Positions 23,583 to 33,338 of a DNA stretch of 64,000 bases are shown here, one piece after another. This DNA is from Mycolicibacterium insubricum (GTDB lineage Bacteria; Actinomycetota; Actinomycetes; Mycobacteriales; Mycobacteriaceae). The notes under the pieces are model-generated. The model was not told where the DNA came from. It searched no databases and saw only the letters and a program-made list of their open reading frames with translations. The stretch's first letter is position 1. The number at the start of each line of letters is the position of its first letter. The DNA is taken from contig NZ_AP022618.1 in assembly GCF_010731615.1 (NCBI RefSeq), forward strand, positions 992,001 to 1,056,000. The letters run 5' to 3'. The translations under genes and the position numbers were made by a program.

Positions 23583-24509
23583 TCAGCGGAGCTGGCGGAT
23601 GACCCCGTCGGCGAAGACCTCGAGGTGATCGAGGTCGGCCAGGTCCAGCACCTGCAGGTACACCCGCGCCACCCCGGCCTCGGCGAACGGGGTCAGCCGG
23701 TCGACGATCTCGTTCGGCGTGCCGACCAGCGGGGTGTTGGTGCGCAGCTCGTCGAGTTCACGCCCGATCGCGTCGGCGCGGCGGGTGACCTCGGCGTCGT
23801 CGCGGCCCGCGGCGACCACGAAGCAGGCCGAATACGTCATCGAGTCCGCGGCCCGTCCGGCCGCCGCGACGGCACCGGCCACCCGGTCGAACTGCGCGGC
23901 GATCACCTCGACCGTGCAGAACGGGACGTTGAACTCGTCGGCGAACCGGGCCGCCAGCCGCGGCGTGCGCGTGGGGCCCAGACCGCCGATGATGATCGGC
24001 GGGTGCGGGCGCTGCGCCGGTTTGGGCAGTGCGGGGGAGTCGGTGACGGTGTAGTGACGGCCGGCGTGGCTGAACGTTCCGGTCGCCGACCACAACCCGG
24101 TGAGGATCTCCAGCTGCTCCTCGAGGCGGTCGAAACGCTCACCCAGCGGCGGGAACGGAATGGCGTAGGCCTCGTGCTCCTTGGCGAACCAGCCCGCGCC
24201 GATACCGAAATCGACCCGGCCGTCGCTCATGTCGTCGACCTGGGCGACGGATATGGCCAGCGGCCCGGGGTGACGGAACGTCGCGGAGGTGACCATGGTG
24301 CCCAGCCGGATCCGACTGGTTTCGCGGGCCAGCGCGCCGAGGGTCACCCACGAGTCGGTCGGGCCGGGCAGCCCGTCGCCGCTCATCGCCACGTAGTGAT
24401 CGGAGCGGAAGAACGCCGAATACCCCAGCGCCTCGGCGGCTTGGGCGACGGCCAGCTGATCGGCGTAGGAGGCGCCCTGCTGCGGTTCGACGAATACCCG
24501 GAAGTCCAC
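23583..24509 (-). CDS. LLM-class F420-dependent oxidoreductase
   Basis: The 308-residue protein is a luciferase-like TIM barrel. It has 'FFRSDHYV' near residue 35, 'LGTMVTSATFRHPGPLA', 'GRVDFGIGAGWFAKEHEAYG'-type text and 'PPIIIGGLGPTRTPRLAA'. Mycobacterial members mostly use coenzyme F420 for hydride transfer; the substrate is unknown. The GTG at 24509 is supported by TACCCT exactly seven bases upstream (leaderless) and by the family N-terminus 'DFRVFVEPQQGAS'. A TTG at 24551 is rejected. It is convergent with the TetR gene (18-base gap) and divergent from the DUF488 gene. Confidence 0.87.
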   Translation of the reverse strand: MDFRVFVEPQQGASYADQLAVAQAAEALGYSAFFRSDHYVAMSGDGLPGPTDSWVTLGALARETSRIRLGTMVTSATFRHPGPLAISVAQVDDMSDGRVDFGIGAGWFAKEHEAYAIPFPPLGERFDRLEEQLEILTGLWSATGTFSHAGRHYTVTDSPALPKPAQRPHPPIIIGGLGPTRTPRLAARFADEFNVPFCTVEVIAAQFDRVAGAVAAAGRAADSMTYSACFVVAAGRDDAEVTRRADAIGRELDELRTNTPLVGTPNEIVDRLTPFAEAGVARVYLQVLDLADLDHLEVFADGVIRQLR

Positions 24510-24571
24510 GATTGCCAGGGTAGCCGGGGGATTCCGGCTCACCCGATGCAATGCGGGCGCAGAATCGGGGG

Positions 24572-24940
24572 ATGGGAAAGGTTGCCCCGAAAGTGCGGAT
24601 CAAACGGATCTACGACGACCCCGCTCCTGACGACGGAGCCCGGGTGCTGGTGGACCGGCTGTGGCCGCGCGGGATTTCCAAGGAGCGCGCCGAGCTGGAG
24701 GAATGGTGCAAACAGGTCGCGCCGTCCACCGAGCTGCGCAAGTGGTACAGCCACGACCCGGCCAAGTTCGCCGAGTTCGGCAAGCGCTACCGGGCGGAGC
24801 TGACCGATCCCGAGCACGCCGAGGCGCTGGCGCATCTAAGGGAGCTGGCCCGCGGTCCGCAGGGTCTGACGCTGCTGACCGCCAGCCGGGCGCTGGACAT
24901 CTCCGAAGCGGCCGTGCTGGCCGAGCTGCTCAACAAGTAG
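24572..24940 (+). CDS. DUF488-family protein
   Basis: The 122-residue protein carries the family signature 'VLVDRLWPRGISKERAELEEW', 'SHDPAKFAEFGKRYRAEL' and 'LTLLTASR'. The family's biochemical function is not known; a nucleic-acid or metal-related role has been suggested for relatives. The ATG at 24572 follows a run of G that may serve as ribosome-binding site. It is followed by a large palindrome at 24971-25049. Confidence 0.85.
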   Translation: MGKVAPKVRIKRIYDDPAPDDGARVLVDRLWPRGISKERAELEEWCKQVAPSTELRKWYSHDPAKFAEFGKRYRAELTDPEHAEALAHLRELARGPQGLTLLTASRALDISEAAVLAELLNK

Positions 24941-24970
24941 GAACCGGGGCCGCTCTAGTCAGACCGATGG

Positions 24971-25049
24971 CAGTACCAAATGCTGACCTGTGGGGCGCTT
25001 CATTTGGATAATCCACACGAAGGCGCTCACAGGTCAGCATTTGGTACTG
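24971..25049. repeat. Long palindromic element, 21-bp perfect arms
   Basis: The 21 bases 24971-24991 (beginning CAGTACCAAATGCTGACC) are exactly inverted at 25029-25049. Inner bases (GGGGCGCTTC against GAAGGCGCTC) partly pair too, leaving a loop of about 17 bases. It fills the gap between the convergent DUF488 and LpqJ-like genes. A 15-base piece, CAGGTCAGCAGTTGG at 33181-33195, is nearly the same as the right arm. It may act as a bidirectional terminator, but no T-run is present; a repeat family is equally likely. Confidence 0.8.
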
Positions 25050-25099
25050 AATTTTCGGCGCGGAGCAGAGGGGCGCCAGAGTGGGCGGGCCGGGGCCGG

Positions 25100-25669
25100 T
25101 CAGAACGCCTGAACACCCTGGGTGGCGACCTGCATGCCGTGACCGGTGGTGTCGTTGGTGAATCGGGTGCCGTCGGAGGTGGCGTCGATGGTCCAACCGT
25201 TGGCCGAATAGGTCTGGTAGTCCAGTTTGACCACCGGGATGTCACCCAGGTTGCCGACCACCCAGGTCAGGGTTCCGCTGCCGTTCACGCTGACCCCGTT
25301 GGCCTTGAATCCGTCTTTCATCGGGGCATTGGCGAAGTCGGACTCGCAGGCCACGGAGGCGGTGGTCAGCTGGCAGCGGGTCTTGCCGGACTTGGTCTCG
25401 ATGAACACCAGGCCCGATTCGTTGGCCGGCAGGGTCGTCGCCCCGGGTTTCGGCCCGGCGGTGGCCGTGGGGGGTGGGGCGGCACTTGGCGACGGCGCCG
25501 GTGTGGTCGGCGGATGTACCTCGGGCCGGGAGGTAGGGATCGTCGGTTCGGTCCCGGTGCCGCAACCCGGGCAGGTGGCGGTCCCGTCAACGACGGTGTT
25601 GCAGCCGGCCAGCGCTGCGGCGGCGATCGCGGCGCCGGCCACCGCCAGCCATACCTGCGTTGTGCGCAC
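25100..25669 (-). CDS. lpqJ: LpqJ-like lipoprotein
   Basis: The 189-residue precursor has a signal peptide ending in the lipobox 'LAGC' (cysteine at about residue 23), so it is anchored to the outer face of the cytoplasmic membrane. A Pro/Thr-rich linker follows, then a compact domain with 'VFIETKSGKTRCQL' and 'WVVGNLGDIPVVKLDYQTYS'. That domain matches what is remembered of M. tuberculosis LpqJ (Rv0344c), also found between iniC and dnaK. The GTG at 25669 has GAGGAG about 7 bases upstream. The function is unknown. Confidence 0.75.
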   Translation of the reverse strand: MRTTQVWLAVAGAAIAAAALAGCNTVVDGTATCPGCGTGTEPTIPTSRPEVHPPTTPAPSPSAAPPPTATAGPKPGATTLPANESGLVFIETKSGKTRCQLTTASVACESDFANAPMKDGFKANGVSVNGSGTLTWVVGNLGDIPVVKLDYQTYSANGWTIDATSDGTRFTNDTTGHGMQVATQGVQAF

Positions 25670-25826
25670 CCGCTGCTCCTCGAACTACTCCCGGCAACTG
25701 GCTACGACGCTACCGGCCCCCGCGTGGCCGGACCCGGTGCCGCGCCGGTGCCGGGAACACCCGATGTCTCCGCCCGATGTGCATTCCCACAGTTCGGGGC
25801 CGAAAAAACACGAATTCCGGGGGTCG

Positions 25827-25852
25827 GGAATGAATCGGCACCGGGGGTGGTT
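25827..25852 (+). promoter_or_regulatory. SigH/SigE-like promoter upstream of dnaK
   Basis: GGAAT (25827-25831), 18 bases, then GTT (25850-25852) fits the extracytoplasmic-sigma pattern GGAAYA-N16-CGTT without the optional bases. dnaK is a known SigH target in mycobacteria. It lies in the 304-base lpqJ-dnaK gap, which otherwise holds only the HspR boxes and a TTGACA hexamer. Confidence 0.4.
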
Positions 25853-25866
25853 GAGGATATCGATAA

Positions 25867-25887
25867 CATGAGTGCACTGGACTCAAC
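25867..25887. promoter_or_regulatory. HspR box (HAIR-like) 1 upstream of dnaK
   Basis: CATGAGT-N7-ACTCAAC differs from the HAIR consensus CTTGAGT-N7-ACTCAAG at one base per arm. A consensus -35 hexamer TTGACA follows at 25894-25899. HspR, encoded three genes downstream, represses this operon in actinobacteria. Confidence 0.75.
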
Positions 25888-25920
25888 TTTGCCTTGACAA
25901 CCCTATCGTCGGGAGGCAAG

Positions 25921-25941
25921 CTTGAGCGCAGCTCGCTCAGA
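25921..25941. promoter_or_regulatory. HspR box (HAIR-like) 2 upstream of dnaK
   Basis: CTTGAGC-N7-GCTCAGA is a second, less perfect HAIR-type site 54 bases after the first. It lies just upstream of the dnaK ribosome-binding site (GGAGG at 25961-25965). Confidence 0.6.
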
Positions 25942-25973
25942 TTTCAATTCTGCTATTTCAGGAGGCAACAACT

Positions 25974-27820
<1,847 letters not shown>

Positions 27821-27824
<4 letters not shown>

Positions 27825-28432
27825 GCGAGAACGATTCGCACGAGCCGGTGACTGTCACCGACAAACGGCGCATCGACCCGGAGACGGGTGAAGTTCGCGA
27901 GCACACCTCCGGGCCGGCCCCCAGTGGGCCGGCACCGGAGGTGCCCACCATCTCGGAGGAATCGCAGAACGAGGCCGCCGAGCTGATCGCCGACCTGCAG
28001 CGTGTGCAGGCCGATTTCGCGAACTACCGCAAGCGTTCGCTGCGCGACCAGCAGTTCGCCGTCGACCGGGCCAAGGCCTCGGTGGTGGCGCAGCTGCTGC
28101 CGGTGTTCGACGACCTGGATCGCGCCCGCGCGCACGGAGACCTGGAGTCCGGCCCGCTCAAGGCGGTTGCCGACAAGCTCGCCGCCACGCTGGAAAGCCT
28201 GGGGCTGGCCGCATTCGGTGACGAGGGCGACGCGTTCGACCCGGAGATCCACGAGGCCGTCCAGCATGAGGGCGACGGATCGAACCCGGTGCTGGGGACC
28301 GTGATGCGCAAGGGCTACCGGCTCGGTGATCAGGTGCTGCGGCATGCGATGGTCGCCGTCGTCGATGCCGTCGAGAACATCGCCGGTGACGACGACACCG
28401 GGCAGCGTCCCGATGCGCCCGCGAATTCATAG
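27821..28432 (+). CDS. grpE: Nucleotide exchange factor GrpE
   Basis: The 203-residue protein has a disordered N-terminus, a long helix ('[20 protein letters not shown]') and the C-terminal beta-wing ('[20 protein letters not shown]'). It releases ADP from DnaK. The GTG start overlaps the dnaK stop by four bases, so translation is coupled. Confidence 0.97.
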
Positions 28433-28479
28433 GCAAAGGACGAACATTCAGATGAAGACAGGCAAGGAGGTGACGCTCG

Positions 28480-29661
28480 ATGGCCCAGCGTGAATGGGTT
28501 GAGAAGGACTTCTACTCCGAACTGGGCGTCTCCTCCGACGCCACCCAGGACGAGATCAAGAAGGCCGCTCGCAAGATCCTGGCCGAGAACCACCCGGACC
28601 GCAATCCGGGCAACGCCGCGGCCGAGGAGAAGTACAAGGCCGCGTCCGAGGCCAAGGACGTGCTGTCGGATCCGGCCAAGCGCAAGGAGTACGACGAGAC
28701 CCGGCGGATGTTCGCCGGCGGCGGCTTCGGCAATCGGTTCCGCGGTGGCGGGGGCGGCGGCTTCAACGGATACGGTTCCGACGGAGCCGAATTCAACCTC
28801 GGAGACCTGTTCGACGCCGCCGGTGAGACCGGCGGCGCCAATATCGGTGACCTGTTCGGCGGCCTGTTCGGGCGCGGCGCGCAGCCGCGGCCCAGCCGGC
28901 CCCGACGCGGCAAGGACCTGGAAACCGAGACCGAGTTGGACTTCATGGAGGCCACCAAGGGCGTCGCGGTCCCGCTGCGGCTCACCAGTCCCGCGCCGTG
29001 CACCAACTGCCACGGCAGCGGTGCCCGGCCCGGCACCAGCCCGCGAGTCTGCGCGTCCTGCAACGGGTCCGGCGTCGTCAACCGCAACCAGGGTGCGTTC
29101 GGGTTCTCCGAACCCTGCTCTGAATGTCGCGGCAGCGGGTCGATCATCGAGCACCCGTGCGACGAGTGCCGGGGCAGCGGGGTCGCCACCCGCACCCGGA
29201 CCATCAACGTCCGGATTCCCCCGGGTGTCGAGGACGGCCAGCGGATTCGGCTGGCCGGGCAGGGCGAGGCGGGCCTGCGCGGCGCGCCCTCGGGTGACCT
29301 GTACGTCACCGTCCACGTCCGTCCGGACAAGGTGTTCAGCCGCGACGGCGACGACCTGACGCTCACCATCCCGGTCGGCTTCACCGAACTCGCCCTGGGC
29401 ACAACACTTTCGGTTCCCACGCTGGACGGCAAGGTCGGCGTCCGGGTGCCCAAGGGAACGGCCGACGGTCGGATCCTGCGGGTGCGCGGACGGGGCGTGC
29501 CCAAGCGCAGCGGCGGAGCCGGCGACCTGCTGGTCACCGTGAAGGTGGCCGTCCCGCCCAAACTGGAGGGTGAGGCACTGGAGGCGCTGGAGGCCTACGC
29601 GGCCGCCGAGCGGGCCAGCGGCTTCGATCCTCGCGCGGGGTGGGCCGGGAACAGGATGTGA
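28480..29661 (+). CDS. dnaJ: Co-chaperone DnaJ (class A)
   Basis: The 393-residue protein has a J domain with 'NHPDRNPG' (HPD at about 42), a Gly/Phe-rich region (80-130) and four zinc-finger CxxCxGxG motifs (CTNCHGSG, CASCNGSG, CSECRGSG, CDECRGSG). The C-terminal substrate-binding domains follow. It delivers substrates to DnaK and stimulates its ATPase. The ATG at 28480 has AAGGAGG upstream. This is the dnaJ1 type found in the HspR operon. Confidence 0.98.
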   Translation: MAQREWVEKDFYSELGVSSDATQDEIKKAARKILAENHPDRNPGNAAAEEKYKAASEAKDVLSDPAKRKEYDETRRMFAGGGFGNRFRGGGGGGFNGYGSDGAEFNLGDLFDAAGETGGANIGDLFGGLFGRGAQPRPSRPRRGKDLETETELDFMEATKGVAVPLRLTSPAPCTNCHGSGARPGTSPRVCASCNGSGVVNRNQGAFGFSEPCSECRGSGSIIEHPCDECRGSGVATRTRTINVRIPPGVEDGQRIRLAGQGEAGLRGAPSGDLYVTVHVRPDKVFSRDGDDLTLTIPVGFTELALGTTLSVPTLDGKVGVRVPKGTADGRILRVRGRGVPKRSGGAGDLLVTVKVAVPPKLEGEALEALEAYAAAERASGFDPRAGWAGNRM

Positions 29662-29667
29662 TCGGCG

Positions 29668-30036
29668 ATGAACGAGGCAGTGGGGAGTGAGGGATCGACC
29701 TTTCTGATCTCGGTCGCCGCCGAGTTGGCCGGCATGCACGTGCAGACCCTGCGCACCTACGACCGGCTCGGACTGGTCACCCCGCAGCGTAGTTCCGGTG
29801 GCGGACGCCGTTATTCGGAACGCGACGTCGAACTGCTGCGCGAGGTGCAGCGGCTGTCCCAGGAAGAAGGCGTCAACCTTGCCGGGATCAAACGGATCAT
29901 CGAGCTGACCAACAAGGTGGCGGCGCTGCAGGCCCGGGTCCGCGAACTGGGCGAAGAGGCCGATGCCGCGCGGTCCGGGCGCCGGCCGGGGACCGCCGTT
30001 GTCGTCTGGCAACCGCGGGGCCGCCGGCCGCAATAG
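29668..30036 (+). CDS. hspR: Heat-shock repressor HspR (MerR family)
   Basis: The 122-residue protein has a MerR winged helix ('LAGMHVQTLRTYDRLGLVTP' then 'RRYSERDVELLREVQRLSQE'), a coiled coil and a basic tail. It binds HAIR boxes and represses the dnaK operon and clpB, with DnaK acting as co-repressor in related bacteria. HAIR-like boxes are present at 25867, 25921 and 44257. It starts six bases after the dnaJ stop. Confidence 0.96.
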   Translation: MNEAVGSEGSTFLISVAAELAGMHVQTLRTYDRLGLVTPQRSSGGGRRYSERDVELLREVQRLSQEEGVNLAGIKRIIELTNKVAALQARVRELGEEADAARSGRRPGTAVVVWQPRGRRPQ

Positions 30037-30077
30037 GCGGTGACGGAACGGTCCGATCCAACCGGGAGAATGGCGTC

Positions 30078-31718
30078 ATGACCGCAACGCTGGTGGCCCG
30101 TGACGTCGCAGGCGGATTCGCCCACCGCACCCTGTTCGAGGACGTCGACCTGACCGTCGCCCCCGGCGACGTGATCGGCGTCGTCGGCGCCAACGGGGCA
30201 GGTAAGAGCACCCTGCTGCGGATATTGGCGGGTGATCTCGCCCCGCTGGCAGGCTCCGTCGGGCGTGCACCCACTGACGCCTTCGTCGGCTGGCTGCCCC
30301 AGGAGCATGAGCGGGTGGTGGGGGAGACCGTCGCCGGCTACCTCGCCCGGCGCACCGGATGCGCGGCGGCCACCCGAGCGATGGACGCCGCCGCGGAGGC
30401 GCTCGACGACGATCGCGGTGCCGACGAATACGCGGTGGCACTCGAACACTGGCTGGCCAGCGGCGCCGCCGACCTGGACGAACGGATCCCGGCGGTGCTG
30501 GCCGACCTGGGCCTGACAGATGCGCTGCAACCGGAATCGACGCCGATGACGGCACTGTCGGGCGGACAGGCCGCCCGGGTGGGCCTCGCGGCACTGCTGC
30601 TTTCGCGATTCGACGTGGTGTTACTCGACGAGCCCACCAACGACCTCGACCTGGACGGGCTTTCCCGACTGGAACGCTTCGTCGGTGATCTGCGCGCCGG
30701 CGTGGTGCTGGTCAGCCACGACCGGGAATTCTTGGCGCGCACCGTTACCCGGGTGCTCGAGCTGGATCTGGCCCAGCACACCACCACCGTCTACGGCGGC
30801 GGATACGAAAGCTACCTGGCCGAGCGCGAGGTCGCCCGCCGGCATCGACGCCAGGAATACGAGGAATTCGCCACGAAGAAGGCGGATCTGGTGGCACGTG
30901 CGCGCACTCAGCGTGAGTGGTCGAGCCAAGGTGTGCGCAACGCGATGCGCAAATCACCCGACAACGACAAGATCCGCCGTCGCGCCCAGTCGGAGTCCAG
31001 CGAGAAGCAGGCGCAGAAGGTGCGTCAGATGGAAAGCCGGATCGCCCGGCTGACCGAGGTCGAGGAGCCGCGCAAGGAATGGCAGCTGCAGTTCACCATC
31101 GGCGCTGCGCCGCGGTCGAGTTCGGTGGTCGCGACGCTGAACGACGCGGTCGTGCGCCGCGGCGATTTCACCCTCGGCCCGGTTTCGCTGCAGGTCGACG
31201 CCGGCGAGCGGATCGGCATCACCGGCCCCAACGGGTCCGGAAAGTCGACCTTGCTGCGGCTGTTGCTCGGACAGTGGGCGCCCGACGAGGGCCGCGCCGC
31301 ACTGGGCGCCAACGTCGCGATCGGTGAGATCGACCAGGCCCGAGCGGGTTTCACCGGTCCGGAGCGTCTGGTCGACCGTTTCGAGGCGGCGGTCCCCGGC
31401 TTCTCCACCGTCGAGGTGCGCACGCTGCTGGCGAAGTTCGGACTGGGCGCCGATCATGCCGAGCGCAGTGTCGACGAGCTTTCCCCCGGTGAGCGGACCC
31501 GCGCCGGGATGGCGCTGCTGCAGGCTGTCGGCACCAACGTCCTGGTGCTCGACGAGCCCACCAACCACCTGGACCTGCCGGCGATCGAACAGCTGGAGGC
31601 CGCGCTGGACAGCTACGACGGCGCGCTGCTGTTGGTGACCCACGACCGCCGGATGCTGGAGAACGTCCGACTTGACCGCCGCTGGCTGGTCCGCGATGGC
31701 CAGGTCAGCGAACTGTAG
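30078..31718 (+). CDS. ABC-F family ATP-binding protein
   Basis: The 546-residue protein has two ABC domains and no membrane spans. Domain 1 has 'GANGAGKSTLLR' and 'LDEPTNDLDLDGLSR'; domain 2 has 'GPNGSGKSTLLRLLLG', 'LSPGERTRAGMALLQ' and 'LDEPTNHLDLPAIEQ'. A basic, helical inter-domain linker lies around residues 240-310. ABC-F proteins act on ribosomes as translation factors or in antibiotic target protection. A resistance role is possible, but the linker is not diagnostic by eye. The ATG at 30078 has GGGAG about 8 bases upstream; it follows hspR by 41 bases and may be read through. Confidence 0.92.
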   Translation: MTATLVARDVAGGFAHRTLFEDVDLTVAPGDVIGVVGANGAGKSTLLRILAGDLAPLAGSVGRAPTDAFVGWLPQEHERVVGETVAGYLARRTGCAAATRAMDAAAEALDDDRGADEYAVALEHWLASGAADLDERIPAVLADLGLTDALQPESTPMTALSGGQAARVGLAALLLSRFDVVLLDEPTNDLDLDGLSRLERFVGDLRAGVVLVSHDREFLARTVTRVLELDLAQHTTTVYGGGYESYLAEREVARRHRRQEYEEFATKKADLVARARTQREWSSQGVRNAMRKSPDNDKIRRRAQSESSEKQAQKVRQMESRIARLTEVEEPRKEWQLQFTIGAAPRSSSVVATLNDAVVRRGDFTLGPVSLQVDAGERIGITGPNGSGKSTLLRLLLGQWAPDEGRAALGANVAIGEIDQARAGFTGPERLVDRFEAAVPGFSTVEVRTLLAKFGLGADHAERSVDELSPGERTRAGMALLQAVGTNVLVLDEPTNHLDLPAIEQLEAALDSYDGALLLVTHDRRMLENVRLDRRWLVRDGQVSEL

Positions 31719-31769
31719 CCGGAGCCGTTTGACGGAGGGGCGGCCTATGAGGCTCTCCTGCCGGATCTC

Positions 31770-31866
31770 TTCCTCGCAAGCTCGTCGAATCAGACGGGAC
31801 TGATGCGGTCTGATCGCTTCCTCGCTTCCTCGCTTCCTCGTTCCTCGCAAGCTCGTCGAATCAGAC
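31770..31866. repeat. 26-bp direct repeat with internal 8-bp tandem repeats
   Basis: The 26-base sequence beginning TTCCTCGCAAGCTCGTCGAA occurs at 31770-31795 and again at 31841-31866. Between them CGCTTCCT repeats three times (from about 31815). The second copy contains the stop codon of the flavohaemoprotein gene, so the repeat probably arose by duplication of that 3' end. The 142-base gap holds nothing else. Confidence 0.7.
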
Positions 31867-33018
31867 CGGGTCGCACTGGATCTGCTGGGGTGGGGCGCCC
31901 TTGTCGATCAGTGCTGCGCGGGTGGCGGCGATCATTGCGTGATTGCCGGCGATTAGGATCTGCCGATCCCCCCAACCGCCGTAGGAGGTGACCACCTCGG
32001 GCAGCAACCCGGTCTGGCGGACGTGCAGGCCGCGCGGCGGGGTCGGGTCGGGATAGTCGGCGGCCCACGGCGGATCGGATGCGAACATCGACACCGGCGT
32101 CACCGACAGCCACGGATTCTGCGCGGCCAGCTCCCACAGCGTTTGCAGGTCGTAGAGTTCGCACGGGTAGCGAGCCCCGAAAAACAGGTGCACGCGCGGG
32201 TTTTCGCCGTATCGGCACATGTCCATGATGATGGCGCGCAACGGTGCCAGCCCGGTGCTGCCGGCGACCATGAGGACGTCACCACCCTCGGGATCCACCT
32301 CCAGCGACCCGTGCGGGTTGGACAGCCGCCACCGGTCCCCGGCCCGTGTCTCATCGACGATGGCGTTGCTGACCATCCCGCCGGAGACGGCACGGACGTG
32401 AAACTCGATGCGGCCCTCGGGATTCGCCGGAATCGCCGGCGACAGGTAGCGCCAGCGCCGGGCAACCTGCGGCACCGACACATTGACGTACTGGCCGGAC
32501 AGGTAGTTCATCGGGCGATCCAGCATCAACCGCACGACGGCCAGGTCCCGGGACACCCGTGCGGTCTCCACGACGGTGCCCTCCCACCAGGCGGGGCCCG
32601 CGTCGGCGTCGGCCGCTCCGCTCATCACGCCGGCGATCAGGTTGATGGCCTCCCGTGCGGCGTCGTCGACGGCCGGGGTGAACCGATCACCCAGCTCGGC
32701 GGCCAGGGTGGCATAGATGGCGTGCGACATGGTCTCGTAATGCTGTTGTGTTGCAACGTATTTACGATGGTCGCGGCCGAGCTGGGCGAGGAAGGCCACC
32801 GGTGCCTCGGCGCGCTGGGCGACGAACTCGTCGAACAGCCAGCCGAGCACCCGGCCGAACACCTCGCGCTGGGCGGTCATGTCCGGCGGGAACAGATCGC
32901 GGACCTCGGGGTCCAGCGCGAACCAGCAGGTGAAGATCCGGCCGATCAGGTCGTCGGAGTCGCGGCCGGTGAGCGCAGCACGCAGCAGCGTCAGCGACGT
33001 GCGATCTTCCAGGCCCAC
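31861..33018 (-). CDS. Type II flavohaemoprotein (globin + FAD/NAD reductase)
   Basis: The 385-residue protein has an N-terminal globin domain (about 1-130, proximal-histidine region 'LGRDHRKYVATQQHY'). A ferredoxin-reductase-like module follows with FAD-contact 'RRWRYLSPAIP' and the NAD-site 'AGSTGLAPLRAII'. It corresponds to Rv0385, which lies beside clpB in M. tuberculosis and belongs to the mycobacterial type II flavohaemoglobins. Those differ from NO-dioxygenase Hmp in haem and FAD sites and have been linked to D-lactate oxidation. The GTG at 33018 has AGGA eight bases upstream; an extension to 33075 lacks support. Confidence 0.85.
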   Translation of the reverse strand: MGLEDRTSLTLLRAALTGRDSDDLIGRIFTCWFALDPEVRDLFPPDMTAQREVFGRVLGWLFDEFVAQRAEAPVAFLAQLGRDHRKYVATQQHYETMSHAIYATLAAELGDRFTPAVDDAAREAINLIAGVMSGAADADAGPAWWEGTVVETARVSRDLAVVRLMLDRPMNYLSGQYVNVSVPQVARRWRYLSPAIPANPEGRIEFHVRAVSGGMVSNAIVDETRAGDRWRLSNPHGSLEVDPEGGDVLMVAGSTGLAPLRAIIMDMCRYGENPRVHLFFGARYPCELYDLQTLWELAAQNPWLSVTPVSMFASDPPWAADYPDPTPPRGLHVRQTGLLPEVVTSYGGWGDRQILIAGNHAMIAATRAALIDKGAPPQQIQCDPV

Positions 33019-33101
33019 GCGGTCGATCCTAATCAGACCGAACGGAGCGGAGGCCGGGACCGCCTGCGATATCAATCAGGCGGTTCGGCGAGGCTCGTGC
33101 A

Positions 33102-33148
33102 CGTAAGTGGTACGCCGACCGTCATCGGCGGTTGAGATACCACTTACG
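33102..33148. repeat. Palindromic intergenic element (CGTAAGTGGTA arms) copy 1
   Basis: CGTAAGTGGTA (33102-33112) is exactly inverted at 33138-33148. Nested inside is CGCCGA (33113-33118) with TCGGCG (33125-33130). It is in the 320-base gap between the flavohaemoprotein and the pseudokinase gene, which otherwise contains only copy 2 and a fragment of the 25029 arm. Confidence 0.75.
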
Positions 33149-33180
33149 AACAGCCGCGACGCGTCTCACGGGTAAAACCC

Positions 33181-33195
33181 CAGGTCAGCAGTTGG
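33181..33195. repeat. Fragment matching an arm of the 24971-25049 palindrome
   Basis: CAGGTCAGCAGTTGG differs from CAGGTCAGCATTTGG at 25030-25044 by one base. It stands alone, without an inverted partner, between the two palindromic copies in this gap. This ties the two intergenic regions to one repeat family. Confidence 0.5.
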
Positions 33196-33208
33196 CCCGG
33201 CAAGCCCC

Positions 33209-33268
33209 CGTGCACATAAGTGGTACGTCGACTCTCACCGCCCCGTTGAGGAACCACTTACGTGCACG
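33209..33268. repeat. Palindromic intergenic element (GTGCAC-TAAGTGGT arms) copy 2
   Basis: CGTGCACATAAGTGGT (33209-33224) is inverted at 33253-33268 with one mismatch in 16. The arm shares GTGCACrTAAGTGGTAC with copy 1 (33098-33113), so the two are diverged copies of one element. Confidence 0.75.
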
Positions 33269-33338
33269 TCCTACGGCTCAACCGAGCGGCAGGACCGCAT
33301 TCTGCGACGTTGAGGACCCGGGCGTGGCGGCTGCGCTG

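Noticed and set aside
31740..31870. CRISPR-like repeats
   Set aside because: Only two copies of the 26-bp unit, and the spacer is simple tandem CGCTTCCT sequence; no cas genes.
33102..33268. tRNA or structured RNA gene in the 320-base gap
   Set aside because: The palindromes do not form a cloverleaf and no T-loop sequence is present.
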